A stretch of 9,104 nt of DNA from Bacillota bacterium (GTDB taxonomy: Bacteria; Bacillota; Clostridia; DSM-8532): contig JAEXPO010000038.1 of assembly GCA_023446675.1 (NCBI GenBank), positions 1 through 9,104 on the forward strand, written 5' to 3'. Of this stretch, positions 1-7,015 are shown piece after piece. The stretch's first letter is position 1. Each line of letters starts with the position of its first letter. Position numbers and translations under genes: made by a program. The notes beneath the pieces are model-generated. The model made no database searches, was not told the DNA's origin, and worked only from the letters and a program-made list of their open reading frames with translations.

Positions 1-24
1 CGTCAGATGTGAGACGGGCAGCCC

Positions 25-34
25 TTTTCTTTTT
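25..34 (+). terminator. Possible tail of an upstream rho-independent terminator
   Basis: Bases 25-34 read TTTTCTTTTT and directly follow GGGCAGCCC (16-24). Alone, GGGCAGCCC can form only a 3-bp stem. The GC-rich segment before the T tract would make sense as the right arm of a hairpin whose left arm lies before base 1. That would be the end of an upstream gene on the same strand, but the left arm cannot be seen, so this is an inference from half of the structure. Confidence 0.3.
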
Positions 35-79
35 ACGGATTCCATTTAAGACGGTATTCGGAAACGCCTAATCCGTAAA
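32..79. repeat. Perfect 10-bp inverted repeat upstream of the jet promoter
   Basis: TTTACGGATT (32-41) is matched exactly by its reverse complement AATCCGTAAA (70-79), with a 28-base spacer. The right arm also takes part in a smaller palindrome, CCGT-AA-ACGG (73-82). The repeat lies about 65-100 bases upstream of the predicted -35 region. It could be a two-site operator for a regulator or a hairpin in a read-through transcript. No regulator gene is visible in this window, so its role is unknown. Confidence 0.45.
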
Positions 80-140
80 CGGACTTGAATTTTCTTGCGG
101 AGGGGACATTCTTATCGGTTTTAAGGCAGAATTTGCGGCC

Positions 141-174
141 TTGATTGCAGTGCTTTTTGGGGCTGTGCTATAAT
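141..174 (+). promoter_or_regulatory. Predicted sigma-A promoter of the jet operon (extended -10)
   Basis: A perfect TATAAT lies at 169-174 and is preceded by TG with one base between (166-167), forming an extended -10 element. The -35 is weak: TTGCAG at 145-150 gives an 18-base spacer, while the better-looking TTGATT at 141-146 would need an over-long 22-base spacer. Transcription would start near base 181, giving a leader of about 35 bases before jetA. It is the only convincing promoter upstream of the operon, and the tight gene spacing suggests it drives all four genes. Confidence 0.65.
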
Positions 175-197
175 TTAACCGTCTGGAAGAGAAAAAT

Positions 198-215
198 ATG
201 AATGGGGTTTATTGA
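198..215 (+). other. Possible five-codon leader ORF abutting jetA
   Basis: ATG at 198-200 opens a reading frame of five codons (MNGVY) that stops at TGA 213-215. A moderate Shine-Dalgarno-like GGAAG (185-189, within GGAAGAG 185-191) lies upstream. The jetA TTG start (216) follows the TGA immediately and is in the same frame. A ribosome finishing this peptide would be placed on the jetA start, so the frame could couple or attenuate jetA translation. It may equally be a chance ATG, or a former jetA start cut off by a stop codon. Confidence 0.3.
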
Positions 216-1691
216 TTGGAAATAAATGCAAAGCTTCTGAAGCCTATTACAGAAGTAAAATATTTATCGGCTGAAAATTGCGGCCGCTACCGGGCTATTC
301 TCCGTTATTTTTATCTCCAATATGAGAAAATACGGTATTGGATGTATAAGGAAGAGGTTTTTGACGCCCTAAGAGATCATGCCTATTTTCAATCCTATAC
401 GCCGGAGCTTCTAAAACAGGATTTGGAAGCCCTCGTCAGCTGGGGGAACCTTTTGCCTATGCAGGATACCGCAAAAGCTGCCACAGTAGAGGAATTCAAA
501 AATAAACAGTTTCGCTATCAGCTGTCTGAGTACAGTGTGGAGATTGAACGGCTGACCCTTAAATTGGAAAACCTGTTTGTGGAGGGGGCCTCTTTGGAGC
601 CGTCGCTGTTTGAGCGTATCCGCGACGCTGTTTTAAAGCTTCCTCAAGTGGCCCGGGCCGAAGAGAAGGATGCGGGCCTGTGGTGGCGGGATCTGAATAA
701 TGACTTTAAGCGCCTGAATCAGAATTATCAGGATTATATTCGAAGCTTTCACAGCCTGAAAGCGGAGGAGCGCATGAAAACACGGGAGTTTATAGTGTAT
801 AAGGATGCGCTGCTTGACTATTTAAGAGATTTTGTGCGGGGACTTCAAAATAACGGCTATTTTATTGCGGAGGCTTTGAGAGGCCTTACGCAGGAGGTTG
901 TCGGAGAGGTTCTGGAGAAGGCCTTCAATTATGAAAAAAAGATACCCCGGCTGGATTATGAAATAGCGGAACCTGAAATACGCGCTAACATATGGGGGCG
1001 TTGGGAAAGCTTCCGGGACTGGTTTTTAGGAAGTCATGCTCAGGACAGCGAGGTTGTGCGGATCCTTGAAATAACCAATGATATTATTCGGAAAATCACC
1101 CGTTATGCCTCACGGATTGTTGAGAGCAGCAACAGTGCGGCCAATCGCAAGGAAGAGTATAAAAAGCTTTGCGGCATGTTTCTTGCGTGCCGTTCCATGG
1201 ATGAGGCGCACAGACTTTCCTCGTTGGCCTTCGGCTTGTTTGGTACCCGGCACATCTCCGGCGATTTTGAAAGAGCCACCGAGAGCATCGGGAGTGGCGT
1301 TTTCGATGAAGAGCCTTTTCAAGTGCCCGTCCGGCCCAGGGTGAGAAGCTATAAGGAGAAAGCGGAGAAAAAAGGATTTACGGACAAGCGGGAGAAGAAG
1401 GAGAGGCTTGTGAAAGCCTATATTGAACGGCTGGAGCAGGAAAAGGACATTTTGGAAAGCTATATAACGGGAAATTATCTTGATTTGTCTAGCCTGCCCC
1501 AGGTTGCTCCCCATGTTAGAACAACGCTTCTTAAGTGGATAGCCAGGGCTTCCGCTTCTCCGGAACACAAAGGGAGGACCGAGGAGGGTAAGGTGTATAC
1601 GTTGGTTTTTCCTGGGAATGGGGAAAGATGTACGTTGACGTCCGAGGACGGAAGCCTGGAGCTTCCCTCCTACACTCTCATTTTTCATTAG
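216..1691 (+). CDS. jetA: JetA, kleisin subunit of type I Wadjet (DUF2397/TIGR02677)
   Basis: This 491-residue protein is the kleisin-like subunit of the JetABC condensin. By family knowledge it bridges the two JetC heads and binds JetB, much as MukF does in MukBEF, in the cytoplasm on DNA. What is visible: an N-terminal part rich in helices with a winged-helix-like segment at about residues 20-108; a helical middle region; a highly charged Lys/Glu-rich stretch at about 375-415, which suits a flexible kleisin linker; and a C-terminal part ending in a short beta-rich winged-helix-like segment (about 425-491). Its length is usual for TIGR02677. The start is TTG at 216. An in-frame TGA at 213-215 rules out any earlier start, and GGGG at 204-207 gives an 8-base spacing, a weak ribosome site. 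It is first in the four-gene operon, which strongly supports the assignment despite low sequence conservation in the family. Confidence 0.9.
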   Translation: MEINAKLLKPITEVKYLSAENCGRYRAILRYFYLQYEKIRYWMYKEEVFDALRDHAYFQSYTPELLKQDLEALVSWGNLLPMQDTAKAATVEEFKNKQFRYQLSEYSVEIERLTLKLENLFVEGASLEPSLFERIRDAVLKLPQVARAEEKDAGLWWRDLNNDFKRLNQNYQDYIRSFHSLKAEERMKTREFIVYKDALLDYLRDFVRGLQNNGYFIAEALRGLTQEVVGEVLEKAFNYEKKIPRLDYEIAEPEIRANIWGRWESFRDWFLGSHAQDSEVVRILEITNDIIRKITRYASRIVESSNSAANRKEEYKKLCGMFLACRSMDEAHRLSSLAFGLFGTRHISGDFERATESIGSGVFDEEPFQVPVRPRVRSYKEKAEKKGFTDKREKKERLVKAYIERLEQEKDILESYITGNYLDLSSLPQVAPHVRTTLLKWIARASASPEHKGRTEEGKVYTLVFPGNGERCTLTSEDGSLELPSYTLIFH

Positions 1692-1695
1692 GAGG
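1691..1695 (+). promoter_or_regulatory. Ribosome binding site of jetB, overlapping the jetA stop
   Basis: GGAGG at 1691-1695 shares its first G with the jetA TAG stop and lies 6 bases before the TTG at 1702. This placement fixes the jetB start, since no ATG or GTG is better placed, and it makes translation of jetB likely to depend on ribosomes finishing jetA. Confidence 0.75.
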
Positions 1696-1701
1696 ATTGG
1701 G

Positions 1702-2871
1702 TTGAAGGCTTTAGAAGCATTATTGGAGAACTTTTGGATTATTAAAGAGGAAGATCGGGAGCTTTACTATCAAATAAGGGATGAGAGCCCGTCCTTTCGC
1801 AGCTTTATAGAGGACAAGCTGGGCTATAAGCTTATTGTCACGCCCTACATGATCAAACTTGAAAAGCTGCCGGGACGTGCGGAGCCCTGGATGGGAATTC
1901 AAACCTTTGAACAGCCTCTGGAATATGCCTTTTTATGTATTCTTCTGGTATTTCTTGAAGACAGGGGTATGGGAGATCAGTTTGTGCTGTCTGAAATTAC
2001 TGAGTTTATTCAGGGCTCCTTCTCCGGGTTAGAACAAGTGGATTGGACATTATTCAGACACCGTCACGCCATGGTGCGGGTCATGCGGTTCGCCTCGGAT
2101 ATGCGTATTGTGAGGGTGGACGACGGTGACGACAGCCGGTTCATGGATTATCGTGAGACTGAGGTATTATACCAAAGCACGGGTCTGTCCCGTTACTTTG
2201 TCAGAAATTTCACAGGAAACCTTATGGATTATTCGACGGCGGAGGATATTGAAAAAAACGAGTGGCTTGAGGCGGACAGAGACAGGGGAAGAGTTCGGCG
2301 CCATCGGGTTTACCGCCGCCTTTTCATGAGCCCCGCGGTTTATTCCGACGGACCGGAGGATCAGGATTACCTTTACATTAAGAATCAGAGGAGCCTTTTG
2401 CAGAAGGACTGCGAGGACGTGCTTGGGAGCCGGCTTCATATTCATCGCAACGGCGCGTTTCTTGTGTTGAACCCCGACAGGCGGTTTAAGGATATCTTTC
2501 CGGACAACAAGGGTATCTCCGACGTCTGCACCCAGATGTGCGGCATTATAGTGGATAGGCTGAAGCGGGGAGAGCTGGAGAAAAATCCGGATGATACGAT
2601 AATTGTATCAGGTTCTGTTTTTCGGCGTATGACGGAGGAATGCAAGGAGAATTTTTCAGAAGGCTGGAGTAAGGAGTACAGGCAGATGCCTGAGGACAGG
2701 CTGGCAGAGGCGGTCATAAGGCACATGAAGGGGTTTGGAATGCTGGAGGCTGTGAGAGACGGCTCCGAAATCCGCATCCTACCCCTGGCAGGCAAGCTTC
2801 GGGGTATATATCCAAGGAATTTCGGCGGTAAAGCTATCACCGAAAAGGAAGACGGGGAGGCAGCGGTTTAA
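1702..2871 (+). CDS. jetB: JetB, KITE subunit of type I Wadjet (DUF2398/TIGR02678)
   Basis: This 389-residue protein is the KITE-type (tandem winged-helix) subunit, the counterpart of MukE. Family members bind the kleisin JetA and contact DNA in the loop-extruding motor. The TIGR02678 signature is recognisable: an N-terminal block with LEKLPGRAEPWMG (residues 53-65), then a helical hydrophobic segment (EYAFLCILLVFLEDRG) leading into the QFVLSEITEFI helix of a winged helix at about 75-135. The segment around TEVLYQSTGLSRYF (about 153-166) is also typical. The second winged-helix region lies in the C-terminal half. There is no signal peptide or true membrane span; the hydrophobic run near residue 80 is a buried helix. 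TTG at 1702 is chosen because GGAGG lies 6 bases upstream. The gene begins 10 bases after jetA and ends 1 base before jetC. It appears complete, and its length is in the usual range. Confidence 0.92.
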   Translation: MKALEALLENFWIIKEEDRELYYQIRDESPSFRSFIEDKLGYKLIVTPYMIKLEKLPGRAEPWMGIQTFEQPLEYAFLCILLVFLEDRGMGDQFVLSEITEFIQGSFSGLEQVDWTLFRHRHAMVRVMRFASDMRIVRVDDGDDSRFMDYRETEVLYQSTGLSRYFVRNFTGNLMDYSTAEDIEKNEWLEADRDRGRVRRHRVYRRLFMSPAVYSDGPEDQDYLYIKNQRSLLQKDCEDVLGSRLHIHRNGAFLVLNPDRRFKDIFPDNKGISDVCTQMCGIIVDRLKRGELEKNPDDTIIVSGSVFRRMTEECKENFSEGWSKEYRQMPEDRLAEAVIRHMKGFGMLEAVRDGSEIRILPLAGKLRGIYPRNFGGKAITEKEDGEAAV

Positions 2872-2875
2872 ATTG
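2854..2875 (+). promoter_or_regulatory. Ribosome binding site and TTG start of jetC
   Basis: GGGGAGG at 2854-2860 lies inside the last codons of jetB, 12 bases before the TTG at 2873-2875, a long spacing. The jetB stop (2869-2871) falls between them, 1 base before the start codon. Starting on TTG is supported because conserved JetC sequence (WTINRIGLINFW, residues 10-21) begins almost at once. The next in-frame ATG comes only after the Walker A motif. Confidence 0.7.
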
Positions 2876-5800
2876 GATAATAAAACAGGATTAGATAAAT
2901 GGACAATTAATCGGATTGGATTGATTAATTTTTGGCTTTACGATGAGGAAACCTTTGATTTCTTTGACGGCAGACTCCTTTTGCGCGGATCTAACGGATC
3001 GGGAAAATCGGTAACCATGCAAAGCTTTATTCCCCTTCTTCTGGATGGAAATAAAAGCCCGGAGCGGTTGGATCCGTTTGGCTCAAGAGCGCGAAGGCTG
3101 GAAAATTACCTTTTAGGCGAGGATGGAGGCCAGGAAGAGAACACCGGCTACCTCTACATGGAATTAAAAAAGCCCCGGACCGGGGTGCTTATAACCATTG
3201 GCATGGGGTTGAGGGCCAGAAAAGGCAAAGCCCTTGACTTTTGGGGCTTTGCCATTACCGACGGGAGGCGGGTTGGAGAGGACTTTTTCCTGTATAAAAA
3301 CATGGGAGATAAAATTCCTCTAACCCGGACTGAGCTTAAAAACCGGATAGCCGCGGGCGGTGAGGTTATGGATGGCCAGGGGGATTACATGGCCATGGTC
3401 AACCGCCTTCTCTTTGGGTTTGAAACGCTTGAGGAATACGATGAAATGATAAAGCTCCTGGTTCAGCTTCGGACCCCCAAGCTGTCTAAGGATTTCAAGC
3501 CTACGGTGATCTATGAAATTATGAATAATTCCCTCCAGCCGCTTTCGGACGAGGAATTACGCCCTATGTCCGAAGCCATAGAAAATATGGATGGCATAAA
3601 AGTCCAGCTGGACGTATTAAAGGAGGGAAAAAAAGCGGCGGACAGGCTTATGCAGGAATATCAGCGCTATAACCGCTTTATCCTGTGGGAAAAGGCCCAA
3701 AGCTACGCAGGCAATCATTCGAAGCTTTCAAACGCCCTTAAGGAGGCGGCTCAGCTGGAAGCCGAGGGGCAGGAGCACTTAAAAAGGCATCAAGATTCAG
3801 AGGAAGAAGGTCTTCGGCTTAAGCAGCGCCAGGCCGCGCTGGAGCACCGGAGAGAGCAGCTTCGGCAGCATGACAGCTTTAAGGCCCATGAGGAAGTTGA
3901 TAAAATAAGGCTGCTTCTGCTTGAACTTGAGGAGGACCACCGCATCAAGGGGGAGTCCGTCAAGGGGAAACGGGAGCGTGAAAGGCTGGTAAACGGGGAG
4001 CTTAAGCGCTGCCATAATGAAAGCGTTGAGCAGGAAGAGAAGCTGGATCAGGTTCTGCTGGAAATGAACGGTTTGGCCGAAACCCTGAAATACGATGCCT
4101 TTGTCTTTATGGAAAAGGAGCTGAGGGACAGCCTTACCCGGTCATACAGCTTTAAGCTTCACCGGGGGGAAACCGATAAGCTGCGGGAGCAAATTGTTCA
4201 GGCAAGAAAGGCTCTGGAGCAGGAAAAGACCGCTTCGCTGGCCTATGACAAGGCATTGGCTCAGGTTGAGCAGACCCGGCGTGAGAAGGAAAGCGCCCGC
4301 CGCGAATTTGAAAAAAATGAGGGCGCCCTTTCCGATGTTAAAACCCGCTATGTGGAGGAGGTGTACGGCTGGGAAGGGGGAAACAGCCTTCTCAAGCTGT
4401 CCCCGGAGCGGCTGCAGGAGCTTAACCGGGCGGTATGGCAGTACGGCGGCGAGGGAACCTTTGACGATATTGTAAAGGAGGCCAGGGACGGCTCTCAGAT
4501 AATTGAAAACGGCTTTCACCGGGAAATTGCCGAAAGAGAGGCTGTTCGCGTCCGGCTGGAGGAGCAGCTGGAGGAGAAAAAACGGGAGCTGGAGCAATGG
4601 AAGGCTCAGATCGATCCGGAGCCTTTGCGTTCCCCAAAGGTAGAGGCCAACCGGAATCGGCTTGCAAAGGCCGGAATACCTCATCTGCCCGTTTATATGG
4701 CGGTGGATTTCAGGGAGTACCTGGATGAAGCGTGCAAGGGAAGAATAGAGGAAAGCCTTCTGGATTTGGGAATATTGGATGCCCTCATCGTACCGGAGGA
4801 GTACAAGGATAAGGTTATGGACATGGATCCCGATATGGGAGACAGGTATCTGTTTGCCCGTCCGCTGTTTTTCACCAATGACAGCTCAGCCCTTTTAAGG
4901 CCTGTGGCTCCGGAGAGCGGAGCTGTTACGGGAGAGCATATAGACAATGTTCTGAAAAGCATACAGCTGGAGTATTCACCGGAACGGCTCTATATCGGAG
5001 AAAACGGGGAATACGGTATGGGAATGCTCCAGGGTCGGGCATCCCACTGTTATACGCCGCGCTTTTTGGGAGTGGAGGCCCGCCGAAACTACCGCCGTGA
5101 GAACATCGCGCGCGTGGAGGAGGAAATCTCCGCTTTAATGGAAAAGCGGGGAGGAGAGGCCGCCGCCATAGCCTTTATAAAGGAAAGGGTAGCTCAGTTG
5201 AGGCTTGAGCTGAAGGCCTTCCCGGCAAAGGAAGGACTGGAGGAGGCCTACCGGCTGCTTAAGGAGGCGGAATTCCACCTTGAGGTGCTTACGCGGGAGC
5301 TGATTTCAAAGGAGGGGTCTGCCGACAAGCTTTATGCCGAGTTAAAGGCCGTGCGGGGGCGGGTGTATGAGCTTACGGCCAAAATGGAGCTTTCTGTTAC
5401 TCTTGAAGCCTATGAAGAAGCGGAAGAGGCCATAGGACAGTATAGGGATAATTTATCGGATTTGGAAAACAAGCATATTAAGCTGCTTGAATGCCAGGCG
5501 CGGGTTCAAAGCCTTACGGCCCAGCTCGACGGCCTTTCGGAGGATCTGGATGCACTTTTTCTGGATCTGCGTAAATTACAAAGTACTATTCAGGAAAACA
5601 AGGATAAAAAGCAAAATTTTGAAGCCCTCCTGAAAGAGCTTCACTTTGATGAGATAAAGGTGGAAATTGAAAGCTGCCTTAAGGAGCTTTCTCTTATTCC
5701 CAATGCCCTGGAGGAAGCCATAAGAAGCGCCCAGACCAACAAGGAGCAAATGAAAGCCGCCCAGGAAAAGCTGGAGGCGAAAAAGAAAGATATCCTGCTT

Positions 5801-7015
5801 CTTCAAAAGGGCGATCTGCTCTACAGGGAGTGTTTTGCCGAGGAATACGTTCTGGGTTATGTCCTTCAAGAGGAAACTCAGGATTTTTTAAAAACGGCTC
5901 GTCACGCAAGTCAGGCGCTATCAGGCGGAGACAGGGCTCAAAAGACACGGGAGGATTACGGGTCGTCCCTTCAGGAGCGCTACCATGAAATCCGGCACCA
6001 CTTGACCGAATATAATCTCATTATGGAGCATCGGTTCAGTGATTCACGAGGAGAGGAGGAGCTGTCGGAGGCCATTGCTCCGCTTCGTAAGAGATTGGAT
6101 TTCAGAGCCAGGGTTCAAGGCAAAAGCGTGGATTTTATGACCCTGGCCAGCACTCTTGCCGAATCCATCGAAGAAAATGAAAAGCTGCTCAGAGAAAGCG
6201 ATCGTCAGCTTTTTGAGGACATTCTGGCCAACACTGTGGGAAAGAAAATACGGGATCGCATCTATCACAGCGAGCAGTGGGTTAAAAAGATGAATGGACT
6301 TATGGAAGGGATGAACACCTCCAGCGGTCTCTCGTTCAGCTTGTCGTGGAAAAACCGGGTAGCTGAGACGGAGGAGCAGATGGATACCAGGGCTCTGGTG
6401 GATCTATTGAAATCCGATGCCGGGCTTTTAAACGAGAGCCAGATGGATCGCCTATCATCCCATTTTCGTTCTAAGATAGCGCTGGCCCGTAAGGCCATGG
6501 AGGATAAAGGCGCTTTTCAGGCAACCTTCCACACTATCATGAAAGAAATTTTGGATTACCGCAAGTGGTTTGAGTTCCAGCTCTTCTATGTGAAAACGGG
6601 AGAACAGCGGCGTGAGCTTACCAATAATGCCTTCGACCGCTTCAGCGGCGGCGAAAAGGCCATGGCCATGTATGTTCCCCTGTTTTCCTCCGTGTACGCG
6701 CGCTATGAGGGGGGCAGAGCCGACTGCCCCCGGATAATCTCTCTGGACGAAGCCTTTGCCGGTGTGGATGAAAACAACATACGGGATATGTTCAAGCTTA
6801 TTGAAGAGCTTAGGTTCAACTTTATTATTAATTCCCAAATCCTATGGGGGGATTATGATACTGTTCCCCGTCTTTCCATATGCGAGCTTATCCGGCCCAA
6901 TAACGCGGATTTTGTTTCCGTCATCCGCTACGGTTGGAATGGAAGCACCAAAAGCCTCCTGTCCTCAGGGGACATAAAGGCTTCAACCCTTAAGGAAGGG
7001 GGGGGTGAAGCTTGA
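2873..7015 (+). CDS. jetC: JetC, SMC/MukB-like ATPase of type I Wadjet (TIGR02680)
   Basis: This 1380-residue SMC-type ATPase is the motor of the Wadjet condensin. In studied systems it uses ATP to extrude DNA loops and recognises small circular plasmids. The parts are in SMC order. The N-terminal head holds Walker A GSNGSGKS at residues 39-46 (bases 2987-3010) and the conserved block KALDFWGFAITDGR near 119-132. A first long Glu/Lys/Gln/Arg-rich coiled coil spans about 235-580. A non-coil hinge region lies at about 584-742, followed by a returning coiled coil at about 743-1215. The C-terminal head has the ABC signature FSGGEK (1257-1262), Walker B IISLDE (1288-1293, catalytic Glu 1293) and D-loop GVD (1297-1299). 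All ATPase motifs are intact and the length is normal for TIGR02680. The start is TTG, 1 base after jetB. The last codons contain a G8 run and overlap the jetD start by 4 bases. The gene is unmistakable. Confidence 0.97.
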   Translation: MDNKTGLDKWTINRIGLINFWLYDEETFDFFDGRLLLRGSNGSGKSVTMQSFIPLLLDGNKSPERLDPFGSRARRLENYLLGEDGGQEENTGYLYMELKKPRTGVLITIGMGLRARKGKALDFWGFAITDGRRVGEDFFLYKNMGDKIPLTRTELKNRIAAGGEVMDGQGDYMAMVNRLLFGFETLEEYDEMIKLLVQLRTPKLSKDFKPTVIYEIMNNSLQPLSDEELRPMSEAIENMDGIKVQLDVLKEGKKAADRLMQEYQRYNRFILWEKAQSYAGNHSKLSNALKEAAQLEAEGQEHLKRHQDSEEEGLRLKQRQAALEHRREQLRQHDSFKAHEEVDKIRLLLLELEEDHRIKGESVKGKRERERLVNGELKRCHNESVEQEEKLDQVLLEMNGLAETLKYDAFVFMEKELRDSLTRSYSFKLHRGETDKLREQIVQARKALEQEKTASLAYDKALAQVEQTRREKESARREFEKNEGALSDVKTRYVEEVYGWEGGNSLLKLSPERLQELNRAVWQYGGEGTFDDIVKEARDGSQIIENGFHREIAEREAVRVRLEEQLEEKKRELEQWKAQIDPEPLRSPKVEANRNRLAKAGIPHLPVYMAVDFREYLDEACKGRIEESLLDLGILDALIVPEEYKDKVMDMDPDMGDRYLFARPLFFTNDSSALLRPVAPESGAVTGEHIDNVLKSIQLEYSPERLYIGENGEYGMGMLQGRASHCYTPRFLGVEARRNYRRENIARVEEEISALMEKRGGEAAAIAFIKERVAQLRLELKAFPAKEGLEEAYRLLKEAEFHLEVLTRELISKEGSADKLYAELKAVRGRVYELTAKMELSVTLEAYEEAEEAIGQYRDNLSDLENKHIKLLECQARVQSLTAQLDGLSEDLDALFLDLRKLQSTIQENKDKKQNFEALLKELHFDEIKVEIESCLKELSLIPNALEEAIRSAQTNKEQMKAAQEKLEAKKKDILLLQKGDLLYRECFAEEYVLGYVLQEETQDFLKTARHASQALSGGDRAQKTREDYGSSLQERYHEIRHHLTEYNLIMEHRFSDSRGEEELSEAIAPLRKRLDFRARVQGKSVDFMTLASTLAESIEENEKLLRESDRQLFEDILANTVGKKIRDRIYHSEQWVKKMNGLMEGMNTSSGLSFSLSWKNRVAETEEQMDTRALVDLLKSDAGLLNESQMDRLSSHFRSKIALARKAMEDKGAFQATFHTIMKEILDYRKWFEFQLFYVKTGEQRRELTNNAFDRFSGGEKAMAMYVPLFSSVYARYEGGRADCPRIISLDEAFAGVDENNIRDMFKLIEELRFNFIINSQILWGDYDTVPRLSICELIRPNNADFVSVIRYGWNGSTKSLLSSGDIKASTLKEGGGEA
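3166..3253 (-). other. Tandem antisense terminator-like hairpins inside jetC
   Basis: Two hairpins can form in succession on the reverse strand. The first has perfect 10-bp arms (GGCAAAGCCC 3224-3233 and GGGCTTTGCC 3244-3253, 10-base loop) followed by T4 (complement of 3220-3223). The second is the GC-only palindrome CCCCGGACCGGGG (3173-3185), best drawn as 4 bp with a 5-base loop, followed on the reverse strand by C and then T6 (complement of 3166-3171). Both have the shape and direction of intrinsic terminators for antisense RNA. They could also be by-products of coding, since the first arms encode conserved JetC residues. Confidence 0.35.
6998..7014 (+). promoter_or_regulatory. G8 ribosome binding site and TTG start of jetD
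   Basis: A run of eight Gs (6998-7005), preceded by AAGGAA, lies 6 bases before TTG 7012-7014. An in-frame TGA at 7006-7008 makes this TTG the earliest possible jetD start. The start and the jetC stop overlap as TTGA (7012-7015), the usual arrangement for stop-restart coupling. Confidence 0.75.

Noticed and set aside
72..173. Open frame upstream of jetA reading ...ILIGFKAEFAALIAVLFGAVL and ending at TAA 171-173, looking like a membrane segment.
   Set aside because: It has 33 codons, no ATG, GTG or TTG start near the Shine-Dalgarno-like AGGGG at 101-105, and it overlaps the promoter. It is most likely chance or a decayed remnant.
1110..1688. Reverse-strand open frame of 192 codons inside jetA.
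   Set aside because: It is a shadow of the jetA coding frame: no ribosome site, no recognisable domain, low-complexity composition. The same holds for the long reverse frames at 2442-2840, 4142-4684 and 6455-6838.
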